A stretch of DNA of 38,572 nt from RUG13409 sp045616985. Its GTDB lineage: Bacteria > Bacillota > Clostridia > Peptostreptococcales > Anaerovoracaceae. The DNA lies in assembly GCA_045616985.1 (NCBI GenBank), contig JAZLHU010000032.1, positions 1 through 38,572 of the forward strand, written 5' to 3'. Below are positions 1-7,478 of the stretch, one piece after another (positions within the stretch are counted from its first letter, which is position 1; each line of letters begins with the position of its first letter). The notes under the pieces are model-generated. The model made no database searches. It worked only from the letters and a program-made list of their open reading frames with translations, and was not told where the DNA came from. The position numbers and the translations under genes are program-made.

Positions 1-983
1 TTGGATTCACTATAGGCATAATTTCTGAGGAATTCTCCTATGACATAATTCTCATAGTAATGACCGCTTGCTGCTCCGTTCATAAGAACGTCTCTGCTGG
101 TCCACATAGAAAGATATGCGGCAAGACCTGTATCATAGAAATATAATTTCGGGGTTTTGCAAAGACGTTTCAGCTCATTACTTGAATACGGCTGAAGAAG
201 GTATACTATGCCCATGTTTTGAAGCACATTAATCCAGTTTTTTGCCGTGGGAACGGATACTCCGCCCGCATTTGCAATATCAGAATAATTTACAATGCTT
301 CCAACAAAAGCGGCGCATGCCGTTAAAACCTTTTTAAAGGCTATTGTATCCGTTATCCCATTATCTTCTACGGCATCTCTCATTAGGTATGTATCGATGT
401 AAGAAGAATAGAATTCCGACAGTTGCTCTTCATTATAAGTTATAGTCCCCGGCATCCCGCCTCGCCAGATATGGGTATAAACGTCGTTAATATTGTTTAT
501 CACAAATCCAACCTGTCTTTTTACCAAAGCGTCAAAGCTGTATTCAAATTTATCAGTATCTGCTCTTCCGCACTTTTCTCTTTGAGAAAGGCTATACATC
601 CTGAGAATACAAATTCTTCCTGCAAGTGAATCCCCTGCTTCCTTCAGGAGCTTCTTGCTTTCTGACCCCGTAAGCCAAAATAGTCCTGTCTGATCAGTTC
701 CATCGCAAAGCTGCTTAATATATTCAAAAAGCTCCGGCGCTTTTTGCGCTTCATCTATAAGAATCGGAGGTTTATACATTTGGAAAAACAGTTTTGGGTC
801 TCTTTGTGCCAAATCCCTATCCTGAGCGTTATCCATGCTGACAAATGCTCTGCCTTCGTTTTCGGCAAGATGCTTTAGCATAGTTGTTTTTCCTACCTGC
901 CTTGCTCCGGTAACCAGAACAGCCTTAAACGCTCCGTTCATTTCTAAAAATTTTCTTTCCAATGCTCTTTTTATGTATTCCAT
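1..983 (-). CDS. AAA+ ATPase with DUF4143-type C-terminus (partial)
   Basis: The reading frame is open from an ATG at 983 to the window edge, so the C-terminus is missing; 327 codons are visible. Residues 26-33 are a P-loop (GARQVGKT) and a Walker B-like ILIDEAQ follows near residues 74-80. The order of AAA_14 ATPase domain followed by a region resembling DUF4143 is typical of a widespread family of uncharacterised bacterial ATPases. These are sometimes toxin-like or linked to mobile DNA, but their role is unknown. A purine-rich AAGGGTG sits about 8 nt before the start. The gene lies downstream of folC and the HExxH protein, with an inverted repeat between them, so it is probably transcribed separately. 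The family call is from motif recognition; function is not assigned. Confidence 0.75.
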   Translation of the reverse strand, partial: MEYIKRALERKFLEMNGAFKAVLVTGARQVGKTTMLKHLAENEGRAFVSMDNAQDRDLAQRDPKLFFQMYKPPILIDEAQKAPELFEYIKQLCDGTDQTGLFWLTGSESKKLLKEAGDSLAGRICILRMYSLSQREKCGRADTDKFEYSFDALVKRQVGFVINNINDVYTHIWRGGMPGTITYNEEQLSEFYSSYIDTYLMRDAVEDNGITDTIAFKKVLTACAAFVGSIVNYSDIANAGGVSVPTAKNWINVLQNMGIVYLLQPYSSNELKRLCKTPKLYFYDTGLAAYLSMWTSRDVLMNGAASGHYYENYVIGEFLRNYAYSES

Positions 984-1005
984 AACAACACCCTTGGGTC
1001 AAACA

Positions 1006-1049
1006 AAAATGACGATAATTTAAAATCAACTTTAAATCATCGTCATTTT
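1006..1049 (-). terminator. 11-bp perfect inverted repeat between genes
   Basis: AAAATGACGAT at 1006-1016 is repeated in inverse orientation at 1039-1049 with a 22-nt AT-rich loop. It lies just after the stop of the gene ending at 1062 and just before the ATPase start. Read on the minus strand the hairpin runs into ATTTTTGTTT, so a weak terminator is possible. An operator for the ATPase gene is equally possible. Confidence 0.45.
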
Positions 1050-1061
1050 AACATAAATTAT

Positions 1062-1535
1062 TCACTTAATCAAGACTCTATCCTGTTTAATAAAGTCGGA
1101 TAGAGTAACACCATCAGGAAGATAATTCGCAAGTCTGCCACCCTCTCGATATTCTTCTCCTTCAATTCCTAAAAAAAGCTTAGCAAGATTCTTGTCATAA
1201 TTTCCAAACGCAGAAATCAATCCGTCTCTATCCGCAAGAATTTCATCCCTTAAAACATCAATATCATCCGGTCGTAGTTTTCTGTCTTCAAAATGTCTTA
1301 ATTCGTGAAATTTTCTGATGGTGATTGATTTTTCAATCCATTCTTCGTCGGAAAGATTAATCTTCCCACCCGTAGCTCTATAGACATCTTTATCAGAAAA
1401 ACTAAAATCCGGCTTTCTATCACTTTTAAAGCCTCTTAGACACACATTTCTATATTCTTTTGTATTATGTATTCCACGTTCAATCGGGAACAATATCTGC
1501 GGATACATTTCAGATAATTTGATAATTGGATGCAT
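1062..1535 (-). CDS. Hypothetical protein with HExxH motif
   Basis: This 157-aa protein belongs to no family I can name with certainty. It carries a zincin-like HELRH motif at residues 77-81 and an acidic DEILAD segment at 97-102 that could supply a third metal ligand. It has no signal peptide and no membrane segment. The start lies 18 bp after the folC stop, so it is probably the last gene of the folT-folC transcript. The second half (residues 70-140) is dense in charged residues and looks like the conserved core. A metal-dependent hydrolase is one possibility, but the motif alone does not prove it. A link to folate rests only on position. Confidence 0.6.
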   Translation of the reverse strand: MHPIIKLSEMYPQILFPIERGIHNTKEYRNVCLRGFKSDRKPDFSFSDKDVYRATGGKINLSDEEWIEKSITIRKFHELRHFEDRKLRPDDIDVLRDEILADRDGLISAFGNYDKNLAKLFLGIEGEEYREGGRLANYLPDGVTLSDFIKQDRVLIK

Positions 1536-1552
1536 TTCTTAAAATGAAGTAT

Positions 1553-2857
1553 TTACATCATCAGTCCTCTGATATGTCCGACAAGATATAAGGATCCAAA
1601 GCAAACGATTACGCCGTCTTCTCCGGCAGCTTCTCTTGCCATTTCAAGGCCAAGCGCTAAGGCAGCCTTTGCCTCTTCGCTTACATCGTGCGAAGGCTCT
1701 GCAGATCCGGGAACGGCGGTTGCTTTTACGCCTATGCTTTCAAGATATTCTGCAAGTTTATATGCTGAAAGCGCTCTTTCGGAGAACGGTGTGAGGCAAA
1801 CGAACTCGGATGCATACGGTTTTACAAAGTCTAAAACCTGCTTGTAATCCTTATCTGCCAAAACACCCATAAGAAATACAGCCTTTCTGCCTCCGAGTAT
1901 ATTCTTAAGACTTGCGGAAAGTGCTTCTGCACACTGAGGATTGTGTCCTCCGTCCAGAAGGAATAAAGGCTTTTTTGAAAGAATTTCAAGTCTTGCGGGC
2001 CACTTTACAGTAGCAAGTCCGTTGGATAATGCTTCTTCGGAAATATTCCAGCCGCGCTTTCTTAAGGCATCGGCAACCTCCATTACCACACAGCAATTAT
2101 GAAGCTGATGCTCGCCTAAAAGATTCAGTCTGTAAGGACGGCCCATAAACCTGATATCCTGACCTTCAAGAGTCTCCGAAACAAGCTCCAGCTTTGAAAA
2201 ATCCACGCATGTAAGCGGTACATTCTTTTCTTTGCAGACATTTGTAATGACCTGTGTGACCTCAGGTGCTCCGTCGTAGCATACACAGTGCGCGCCGCTC
2301 TTGATGATTCCGGACTTTGTTGCCGCAATCTTTTCGAGAGTATCTCCGAGATATTCAGTATGCTCAAGACCTATATTTGTAATTACGGCAACCTCCGGGG
2401 CATCGATTACATTGGTGGAATCAAGTGCTCCGCCCATGCCGACTTCAAGAACAACAATGTCGCACTTTTCTTCTTTAAAAAACTGCATGGCAATTGCAGT
2501 AACAAGTTCAAACTGGCTTGGATGATCCTCCATGCTCTCTGCAATAGCCTTAACACGCTCTGTAAGGGCCGCAAGCTTATTGCCTTCAATATTTACACCG
2601 TTTACCTGCATTCTTTCGTTAAATTCCTGAATGTAAGGTGAAGTATAAAGACCAACTCTGTAGCCGCTGCTTCTTAAAATATTATCAAGCATGGCACAGG
2701 TCGAACCCTTGCCGTTGCTTCCTGCAACATGAATAAACTTTAAATCCTTTTGAGGATTTCCCATGGCCTTTAAAAGCTCTCTTGTTCTGTCAAGGCCGAG
2801 TCTTGTGGAGCTCCAGGTATAATTTTCAATGTAATCAATTGCTTCTTTTGCGGTCAT
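1553..2857 (-). CDS. folC: Bifunctional folylpolyglutamate / dihydrofolate synthase
   Basis: FolC is an ATP-dependent ligase that adds glutamate to folates, which retains them in the cell and improves their binding to THF enzymes. The 434-aa length is normal. The Mur-ligase-type P-loop GSNGKGST is at residues 46-53, and a LDGGHNPQ motif marks the Mur-ligase C-terminal domain. The start codon overlaps the folT stop (ATGA), so the two genes are translationally coupled. With folT it forms an import-and-trap pair: FolT brings folate in and FolC polyglutamylates it. As part of the same transcript it should be controlled by the upstream THF riboswitch. Acetogens need large folate pools, which suits this placement. 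Confidence 0.95.
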   Translation of the reverse strand: MTAKEAIDYIENYTWSSTRLGLDRTRELLKAMGNPQKDLKFIHVAGSNGKGSTCAMLDNILRSSGYRVGLYTSPYIQEFNERMQVNGVNIEGNKLAALTERVKAIAESMEDHPSQFELVTAIAMQFFKEEKCDIVVLEVGMGGALDSTNVIDAPEVAVITNIGLEHTEYLGDTLEKIAATKSGIIKSGAHCVCYDGAPEVTQVITNVCKEKNVPLTCVDFSKLELVSETLEGQDIRFMGRPYRLNLLGEHQLHNCCVVMEVADALRKRGWNISEEALSNGLATVKWPARLEILSKKPLFLLDGGHNPQCAEALSASLKNILGGRKAVFLMGVLADKDYKQVLDFVKPYASEFVCLTPFSERALSAYKLAEYLESIGVKATAVPGSAEPSHDVSEEAKAALALGLEMAREAAGEDGVIVCFGSLYLVGHIRGLMM

Positions 2858-3378
2858 TTTATTACTTTCTTAAGTCTGCCGTAAAGTAATGGTAAGACGA
2901 TACAATATATAACAATTCTGACAGCCATAATTCCGAGCCTTAAAGGAATTGCCGCCGAAATAGTAAGCCAGTTTCCCCATCCCTGGATAATTGCAGATAA
3001 GCCGTTAACAACGGTGACCATAATTGTAAGTGAAATTTCTCCGAGAATAATTGCCGTGATCAATCGTTTGTCGGAAATATTTCCTTGCTCTTTTTTAACA
3101 ATAAAACCGACAAGCAGACCTTCAAATGCATACGGAAGAAGCCACAGGACGGTTGTGGCATCAACTCCGTAAGGGCCTGTGACCTGATGAATAAATTCTC
3201 CCACCAGGCCAATAAAAAATCCGCCGAGAGGTCCGATAGTAACCGATCCGGTTACAACCGCAAACGACTCAACAGAAACTTTAAAATCGTTTGTACCAAC
3301 GCTTGCAAGCGCTAATACAACATAGATTGCAGCAAGCACTGAAATAAGTGCGATCTGCTTTGTAGTTATTTTTTTCAT
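2854..3378 (-). CDS. folT: Folate-family ECF transporter substrate-binding subunit
   Basis: This 174-aa membrane protein has about five to six hydrophobic segments. Features typical of the ECF S-component fold include an early cytoplasmic positive patch followed by ALISVLAAIYVVLALAS, and a glycine-rich IGPLGGFFIGLVGEFIHQ segment. It would bind folate and work with a shared EcfA/A'/T module encoded elsewhere. An upstream in-frame ATG at 3396 would add six residues, but that ATG forms part of the Shine-Dalgarno region. The AAGGAG at 3388-3393 lies 9 nt before the ATG at 3378, so 3378 is the likely start. The THF riboswitch directly upstream supports folate or THF precursors as substrate rather than another vitamin. 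Confidence 0.88.
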   Translation of the reverse strand: MKKITTKQIALISVLAAIYVVLALASVGTNDFKVSVESFAVVTGSVTIGPLGGFFIGLVGEFIHQVTGPYGVDATTVLWLLPYAFEGLLVGFIVKKEQGNISDKRLITAIILGEISLTIMVTVVNGLSAIIQGWGNWLTISAAIPLRLGIMAVRIVIYCIVLPLLYGRLKKVIK

Positions 3379-3381
3379 AAT

Positions 3382-3438
3382 AAAAAACTCCTTCATGCTC
3401 AGTTGTCACGAAGAAGTTTTTTAGGCTGCTTTGTGACA
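3382..3438 (-). promoter_or_regulatory. Riboswitch expression platform: RBS-sequestering and competing hairpins
   Basis: The folT Shine-Dalgarno segment AAGGAGTTTTTT (3382-3393) can pair over 12 positions, with one G-U pair, to AAAAAACTTCTT (3411-3422). That hides the ribosome binding site. A competing hairpin pairs TGTCACAAAG (3429-3438) with CTTCGTGACA (3404-3413), with one mismatch. It uses part of the same anti-SD strand, so the two folds exclude each other. The outer strand of the competing hairpin abuts the 3' end of the aptamer (CGCTGTCAC), so ligand binding could decide which forms. This points to translational control. The hairpin ending in TTTTTT could also act as a terminator. Confidence 0.7.
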
Positions 3439-3519
3439 GCGGATGCGAGGGGGCATCGCGGCTTACCTTCGTCCGACGGCAACGTCCCATCCGTCGGCAC
3501 TTTACGCGCCTCTCCTCTA
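3433..3519 (-). promoter_or_regulatory. Tetrahydrofolate (THF) riboswitch
   Basis: Read on the minus strand the region contains, in order, GGAGAGG, CGCGTAAAGTGC, CCGACGGATGGGACGT, a CCGTCGG arm closing that hairpin, ACGAAGGTAAGCCGCG and GCATCCGCTG. These match the conserved blocks of the class I THF aptamer known from the Eubacterium siraeum structure (GGAGAG, CGCGTTAAGTG, GGGATGT, CGAAG, GCATCCGCT) in the same order. The aptamer begins within a few bases of the 5-formyl-THF cyclo-ligase stop codon (3517-3519) and ends upstream of folT. It should lower FolT and FolC synthesis when THF is plentiful. The identification rests on consensus recall, not a covariance search. Confidence 0.88.
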
Positions 3520-4080
3520 CTCTGGCCAATAAATCTGTGCTTCTGTTACGATGGCATCCATTGGAGTATCGTAAGCATCAACACATATATTATCCAACTT
3601 TTGTGCCTCAAATGCAACACATATAAATTTTGCTTTGCTGCACAAAGGAAGATATCTGTCGTAATAACCTGCCCCGTGTCCAAGGCGTCTTAAGTCTTCG
3701 TCAAAAGCAACACACGGAACAATAACCACATCAAATTCCGAAGGATTTACCAAAACCGATCTATCCTTTATCGGGGATTTAATGCCGAATTTTCCGGTTT
3801 CCCATGCTTCATCGTTTTCAGGAACAAAGGCCTCCATAATGCCGCCTTTATAGGAAATCGGATAGGCAAACCTTATATCCTGGGTCTGAAGATCCAATGC
3901 AAGATAACTAAGATCTGCCTCGTCATAGGTTGCGGAATAAGAAAGAATGTTTTTAGCATCGCGAATAAGAGACAACTCGGCAAGGCGCTTACTTATCATT
4001 TTGCTGTACTCGCTCCTTTGCCGGTCGGAAAGACTCCTTCTTGAGTCTAATGCAATTTGTCTTTGAGTATTTTTATCCAT
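3517..4080 (-). CDS. 5-formyltetrahydrofolate cyclo-ligase
   Basis: This 187-aa enzyme (MTHFS/YgfA family) uses ATP to convert 5-formyl-THF to 5,10-methenyl-THF, rescuing a dead-end folate into the C1 pathway. The family signature RLGHGAGYYDRYL is present near residues 132-144, and an N-terminal Lys/Arg-rich ATP-binding stretch is also seen. Length is typical. It starts 18 bp after the stop of the upstream fchA copy and probably shares the fhs-fchA transcript. Its stop codon touches the THF aptamer, so transcription from fhs may read through the riboswitch into folT-folC. Placement next to Fhs and FchA suits a folate-repair role in an acetogenic C1 branch. Confidence 0.92.
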   Translation of the reverse strand: MDKNTQRQIALDSRRSLSDRQRSEYSKMISKRLAELSLIRDAKNILSYSATYDEADLSYLALDLQTQDIRFAYPISYKGGIMEAFVPENDEAWETGKFGIKSPIKDRSVLVNPSEFDVVIVPCVAFDEDLRRLGHGAGYYDRYLPLCSKAKFICVAFEAQKLDNICVDAYDTPMDAIVTEAQIYWPE

Positions 4081-4098
4081 TCCGCAGCTTTTGATTTT

Positions 4099-4716
4099 CT
4101 ATTTTAATCTGTCAAATACCGATTCGTATGTAGCATCTGCCTTTTTCCAATAGGTGTTCATAAGTTCATCAGCACGGACATTGAGTTTTTCTGCATAAGC
4201 TCTGTCCTTCATAAGCTTTGTATTTACTCTTACGTTAAGAACAGCGGCGTATAACGCAGCCCATGCAAGTACTGCACTGCAGCCTGCATCTGAAATCATA
4301 AGCGTGCTTCCCTTTGCTGCAAATTCTTCTGCAAGCTCAATAACCCGGCAGGAAAGCTCTGCAATCTTCATGGGAACAGCCGCTGCATTGTGAAGACACC
4401 TTTCAAGCTCTTCGTCTCTTCCCGGAGCATCCTTTGGAATTCCGTATGCTTTTGAGAGAGGTTCAAAGCCCTCGGCATCTTCATCTATGCAATCAAGAAG
4501 CTGAATTCTTAAATCCTCAGCTTGTTCCATAAGCTTTATAATGTCAGGTTCTACAGCGGCATACTTTGCCTTACCGACAGTGAATACGCCAACCATTGAA
4601 TCAAGTCCGGCGCCTAAGGCTGCTGCAAGAGCGGCTGCACCTCCGCCACCGGGGACGGAGGTTTTAGCTGCCAATTCCTGTGCAAAATCCTTAAGGCTCA
4701 TGTCATTCATAGACAT
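4099..4716 (-). CDS. fchA: Methenyl-THF cyclohydrolase, FchA family (copy 1)
   Basis: This 205-aa protein belongs to the formiminotransferase-cyclodeaminase fold, as does the stand-alone FchA of acetogens and purinolytic clostridia. It interconverts 5,10-methenyl-THF and 10-formyl-THF. The glycine-rich substrate loop SVPGGGGAAAL at residues 20-30 is the family hallmark, and the rest is all alpha-helical. AAGGAG precedes the ATG. It follows fhs by 27 bp, so it catalyses the step directly after Fhs in the same transcript. A second, clearly different copy lies at 7479-8111. Either could in principle be a cyclodeaminase for formimino-THF, but the fhs neighbour favours the cyclohydrolase role. Confidence 0.88.
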   Translation of the reverse strand: MSMNDMSLKDFAQELAAKTSVPGGGGAAALAAALGAGLDSMVGVFTVGKAKYAAVEPDIIKLMEQAEDLRIQLLDCIDEDAEGFEPLSKAYGIPKDAPGRDEELERCLHNAAAVPMKIAELSCRVIELAEEFAAKGSTLMISDAGCSAVLAWAALYAAVLNVRVNTKLMKDRAYAEKLNVRADELMNTYWKKADATYESVFDRLK

Positions 4717-4743
4717 AAGTTTTCTCCTTAAATCAAATACAGT

Positions 4744-6423
4744 TTAGAAGAGTCCTGAAATCTTTCCGTTTTCGTCAACGTCGATCTTCTCTGCGGACGG
4801 AACCTTCGGAAGACCGGGCATTGTCATGATTTCACCTGTAAGTGCAACTATAAAGCCCGCACCTGCAGATACCTTAAGGTTACGTACTGTAACTGTGAAT
4901 CCCTTTGGAGCACCAAGGAGTGCCGGATCATCGGAGAATGAATACTGCGTCTTAGCCATGCAGATGGGGTAGTTTCCGAATCCCAGCTCTGTAAGCTTTG
5001 CAGCCTGTCTTCTTGCATTCTCTGTAAGGAATACGCCGTCAGCGTGATAAATCTTCTTGCAGATTGCTTCAAGCTTTTCTTCGATAGGAAGATCAAGGCT
5101 GTAAGAAGGAGCATAAGAGTTCTTTCTTTCGCAGAGGTGAACAACCTCCTGAGCAAGTTCCATAGCACCTTCGCCGCCCTTTGCCCAATGCCTGGCAAGA
5201 ACTGCGTTAACGCCGAGCTCTTTGCACTTCCTCTCAACAAGGTTGAGCTCCTTCTTTGTATCTGTCGGGAATGCGTTGATAGCAACTACGCATGGCATAC
5301 CGAATACTGTCTTGATATTGTCAACGTGCTGGAGAAGGTTTGGAAGACCTGCTTCAAGGGCCTCAAGGTTTTCCTTGTTAAGGTCTGCCTTCTTAACTCC
5401 GCCGTGATACTTAAGGGCTCTTACTGTTGCAACGATTACAACTGCGGATGGCTTGAGCTTACCGAGACGGCACTTGATGTCGAGGAACTTTTCAGCACCG
5501 AGGTCTGCAGCAAATCCTGCTTCTGTTACAACGTAATCACCAAGCTTAAGAGCCATCTTTGTTGCTGTCAAGGAGTTGCAGCCGTGAGCGATATTAGCGA
5601 ACGGTCCGCCGTGTACGAATGCAGGTGTTCCTTCAAGTGTCTGAACAAGGTTTGGCTTAAGAGCATCCTTAAGGAGTGCTGCCATAGCGCCTTCAGCCTT
5701 AAGATCGTGAGCTGTGATCGGATCTCCGCTGTAGGAATATCCGACGATAAGCTTTCCGAGTCTCTTCTTAAGGTCTGTAATGTCGGAAGCAAGGCAAAGA
5801 ACTGCCATAACTTCGGAAGCAACCGTGATATCGAATCCGTCTTCTCTCGGAACGCCGTGAGCCTTTCCGCCGAGTCCGTTAACGATATTTCTGAGCTGCC
5901 TGTCGTTCATATCAACAGCTCTTCTCCATGTAATCTGCTTTGGATCGATGCCGAGAGCGTTGCCCTGCTGAATGTGGTTATCGAGCATTGCGGCAAGAAG
6001 GTTATTGGCTGCGCCGATCGCATGGAAGTCGCCTGTGAAGTGAAGGTTTATGTCTTCCATCGGAACAACCTGTGCATTTCCGCCGCCTGCAGCTCCGCCC
6101 TTTACACCGAATACCGGTCCGAGGGATGGCTCACGAAGAGCGAGGAAGGATTTCTTACCGATCTTACGAAGTCCATCAGCAAGACCAACAGAGGTTGTTG
6201 TCTTTCCTTCTCCTGCAGGAGTCGGTGTGATAGCTGTTACAAGGATAAGCTTTCCGTCCTTCCTGGAAGCCTTGTCTTTAAGAAGGTTGTAGTCTACCTT
6301 TGCCTTGTAGTTTCCGTAAGGCTCAAGATACTTTGCCGGGATTCCTGCCACCTTGGCGATGTCAGTAATCTTTTTCATTTTACATGCTTGTGCGATTTCA
6401 ATATCTGATTTATATGCTGCCAT
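4744..6423 (-). CDS. fhs: Formate-tetrahydrofolate ligase
   Basis: Fhs joins formate to THF using ATP, giving 10-formyl-THF, the entry reaction of the methyl branch of the Wood-Ljungdahl pathway. The 559-aa length matches the family. The nucleotide loop TPTPAGEGKTTTS is at residues 66-78, and further family blocks follow (LREPSLGPVFG, FTGDFHAIGAANNLLAA, VVTEAGFAADLGAEKF). AGGAGG lies 6 nt before the ATG. A promoter of its own sits about 50 bp upstream, after a terminator that isolates it from the AcsE-like gene. Downstream come fchA, the cyclo-ligase and then the riboswitch-controlled folate genes. Confidence 0.97.
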   Translation of the reverse strand: MAAYKSDIEIAQACKMKKITDIAKVAGIPAKYLEPYGNYKAKVDYNLLKDKASRKDGKLILVTAITPTPAGEGKTTTSVGLADGLRKIGKKSFLALREPSLGPVFGVKGGAAGGGNAQVVPMEDINLHFTGDFHAIGAANNLLAAMLDNHIQQGNALGIDPKQITWRRAVDMNDRQLRNIVNGLGGKAHGVPREDGFDITVASEVMAVLCLASDITDLKKRLGKLIVGYSYSGDPITAHDLKAEGAMAALLKDALKPNLVQTLEGTPAFVHGGPFANIAHGCNSLTATKMALKLGDYVVTEAGFAADLGAEKFLDIKCRLGKLKPSAVVIVATVRALKYHGGVKKADLNKENLEALEAGLPNLLQHVDNIKTVFGMPCVVAINAFPTDTKKELNLVERKCKELGVNAVLARHWAKGGEGAMELAQEVVHLCERKNSYAPSYSLDLPIEEKLEAICKKIYHADGVFLTENARRQAAKLTELGFGNYPICMAKTQYSFSDDPALLGAPKGFTVTVRNLKVSAGAGFIVALTGEIMTMPGLPKVPSAEKIDVDENGKISGLF

Positions 6424-6475
6424 TTTTTAACCTCCTGTCGTTAAATAAGCAAACAATAAAAGTTACTTTATACTG

Positions 6476-6503
6476 CTTATATTTTACGACACTTTTTATA
6501 CAA
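6476..6503 (-). promoter_or_regulatory. Candidate sigma-A promoter for fhs
   Basis: On the minus strand TTGTAT (6498-6503) and TATAAG (6476-6481) are separated by 16 bp. They lie about 50 bp before the fhs start codon and just after a terminator hairpin. No inverted repeat is seen at -42, unlike the cooS and methyl-corrinoid promoters. Confidence 0.5.
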
Positions 6504-6527
6504 ATGACATTGGAGTTTTATACAAAT

Positions 6528-6566
6528 AAAAAACCCCTGTGTGTTAATAGAGTACAAAGGGGTTTT
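6528..6566 (-). terminator. Rho-independent terminator after the AcsE-like gene
   Basis: AAAACCCCT (6558-6566 read on the minus strand) pairs with AGGGGTTTT (6530-6538) around a 19-nt loop. A T-rich tail (TTATTTG) follows on the minus strand. It ends the fchA2/AcsE-like transcript and separates it from fhs. The plus-strand reading also has a T run, so it may be bidirectional. Confidence 0.75.
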
Positions 6567-6615
6567 GTTATTTTTTTGTCGCTTTTCCTTGTAGCTTTTG
6601 ACAAAAGATTATCAA

Positions 6616-7437
6616 CTACTTGTCGGCAGGTCCGAAGATCCCTTCTCTCTGAGCTCCGATGTACTCCATGCAATAGAAGTCGTCGCCCTTGAGAGCTTCT
6701 GCAGCGTAGATAGATCCGCGGAGGTCTCTGTTAAGCGGGTCAAGAACGCCTGAATCCATGCCGTGCTGGATGCATACTACCGTGAATGCCTGATTGATGA
6801 TCTTTCTGTAAGGAAGGTTGAAGGAAATGTTGGAAACAGCACCGGAAATATGAGCCTGCGGATAATGCTCCTTGATGTAGTCCATAACCTCAAGAACGAG
6901 GTCTATTCCCTCTTCGGATGTGCAGAGCATTTCGATAAGCGGATCGATATGGATTCTGGATTCTGCTATGCCGTATTCCTTAGCCTTTGCCATGATGTTG
7001 TTGAGTACTCTGATCCTGTCTGCTGCCGACTTTGGAATTCCCGTGTCGTCGCAAAGAAGAGCCATAACGTCCCAATCCTTGTTTTCGGGCTTTGCAAGTA
7101 CGGGAAATACGAGGTCGATCTTGTTGCCTTCTCCGGATACGGAGTTTATCATTCCCGGTCTCTTGCAGAACTTCATTGCATCGAGGCAAATCTGCGGATT
7201 AGGGCTGTCAACTGCGATTTTGCAATCTGTCTGCGACTGAATGAGGTTGATCATCCATTCCATTGTTTCGAGTTCGTGCTCTTCAACGCTTGTGCAGCAG
7301 TCGATAAAATCCCTGTCGTGATCAAGAACGTCGGATTCTTTCTTTGCGATGTCCTTAATCCATTCTTCGTCGTGAGCTGCAATAGCTTTTCCCATTGATG
7401 GAATTGAGCCGTTAATTTTTTCAGCAATAATAATCAT
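6616..7437 (-). CDS. AcsE/MtgA-like methyl-THF:corrinoid methyltransferase (pterin-binding)
   Basis: This 273-aa protein has the pterin-binding TIM-barrel fold, with MIIIAEKINGS at the N-terminus and a SNISFNLP segment carrying the conserved Asn of the SNxS motif. It is clearly different from the AcsE at 12700-13485. It more resembles the second methyltransferases of three-component systems (MtvA/MtgA type), which move a methyl group from a methyl-corrinoid protein to THF. The likely partner is the free-standing corrinoid protein at 17348-17971. It follows fchA2 by 41 bp with a TAGGAG ribosome site, so the two are cotranscribed. A role as a second AcsE acting on AcsCD cannot be excluded. Confidence 0.82.
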   Translation of the reverse strand: MIIIAEKINGSIPSMGKAIAAHDEEWIKDIAKKESDVLDHDRDFIDCCTSVEEHELETMEWMINLIQSQTDCKIAVDSPNPQICLDAMKFCKRPGMINSVSGEGNKIDLVFPVLAKPENKDWDVMALLCDDTGIPKSAADRIRVLNNIMAKAKEYGIAESRIHIDPLIEMLCTSEEGIDLVLEVMDYIKEHYPQAHISGAVSNISFNLPYRKIINQAFTVVCIQHGMDSGVLDPLNRDLRGSIYAAEALKGDDFYCMEYIGAQREGIFGPADK

Positions 7438-7478
7438 GTGTTTTCTCCTATTCAGATATCTAAAAAAAATATAAAAAA

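Noticed and set aside
3379..3396. Upstream ATG for folT (adds six residues)
   Set aside because: This ATG overlaps the Shine-Dalgarno AAGGAG that serves the ATG at 3378, and no ribosome site precedes it.
5044..6408. 454-codon open frame on the plus strand
   Set aside because: It is antisense to fhs throughout, has no ribosome site and a Cys/Ser-rich composition typical of the complement of a biased gene. Fhs is certain.
6763..7398. 211-codon plus-strand frame
   Set aside because: It is the shadow of the AcsE/MtgA-like gene; no ribosome site or recognisable family.
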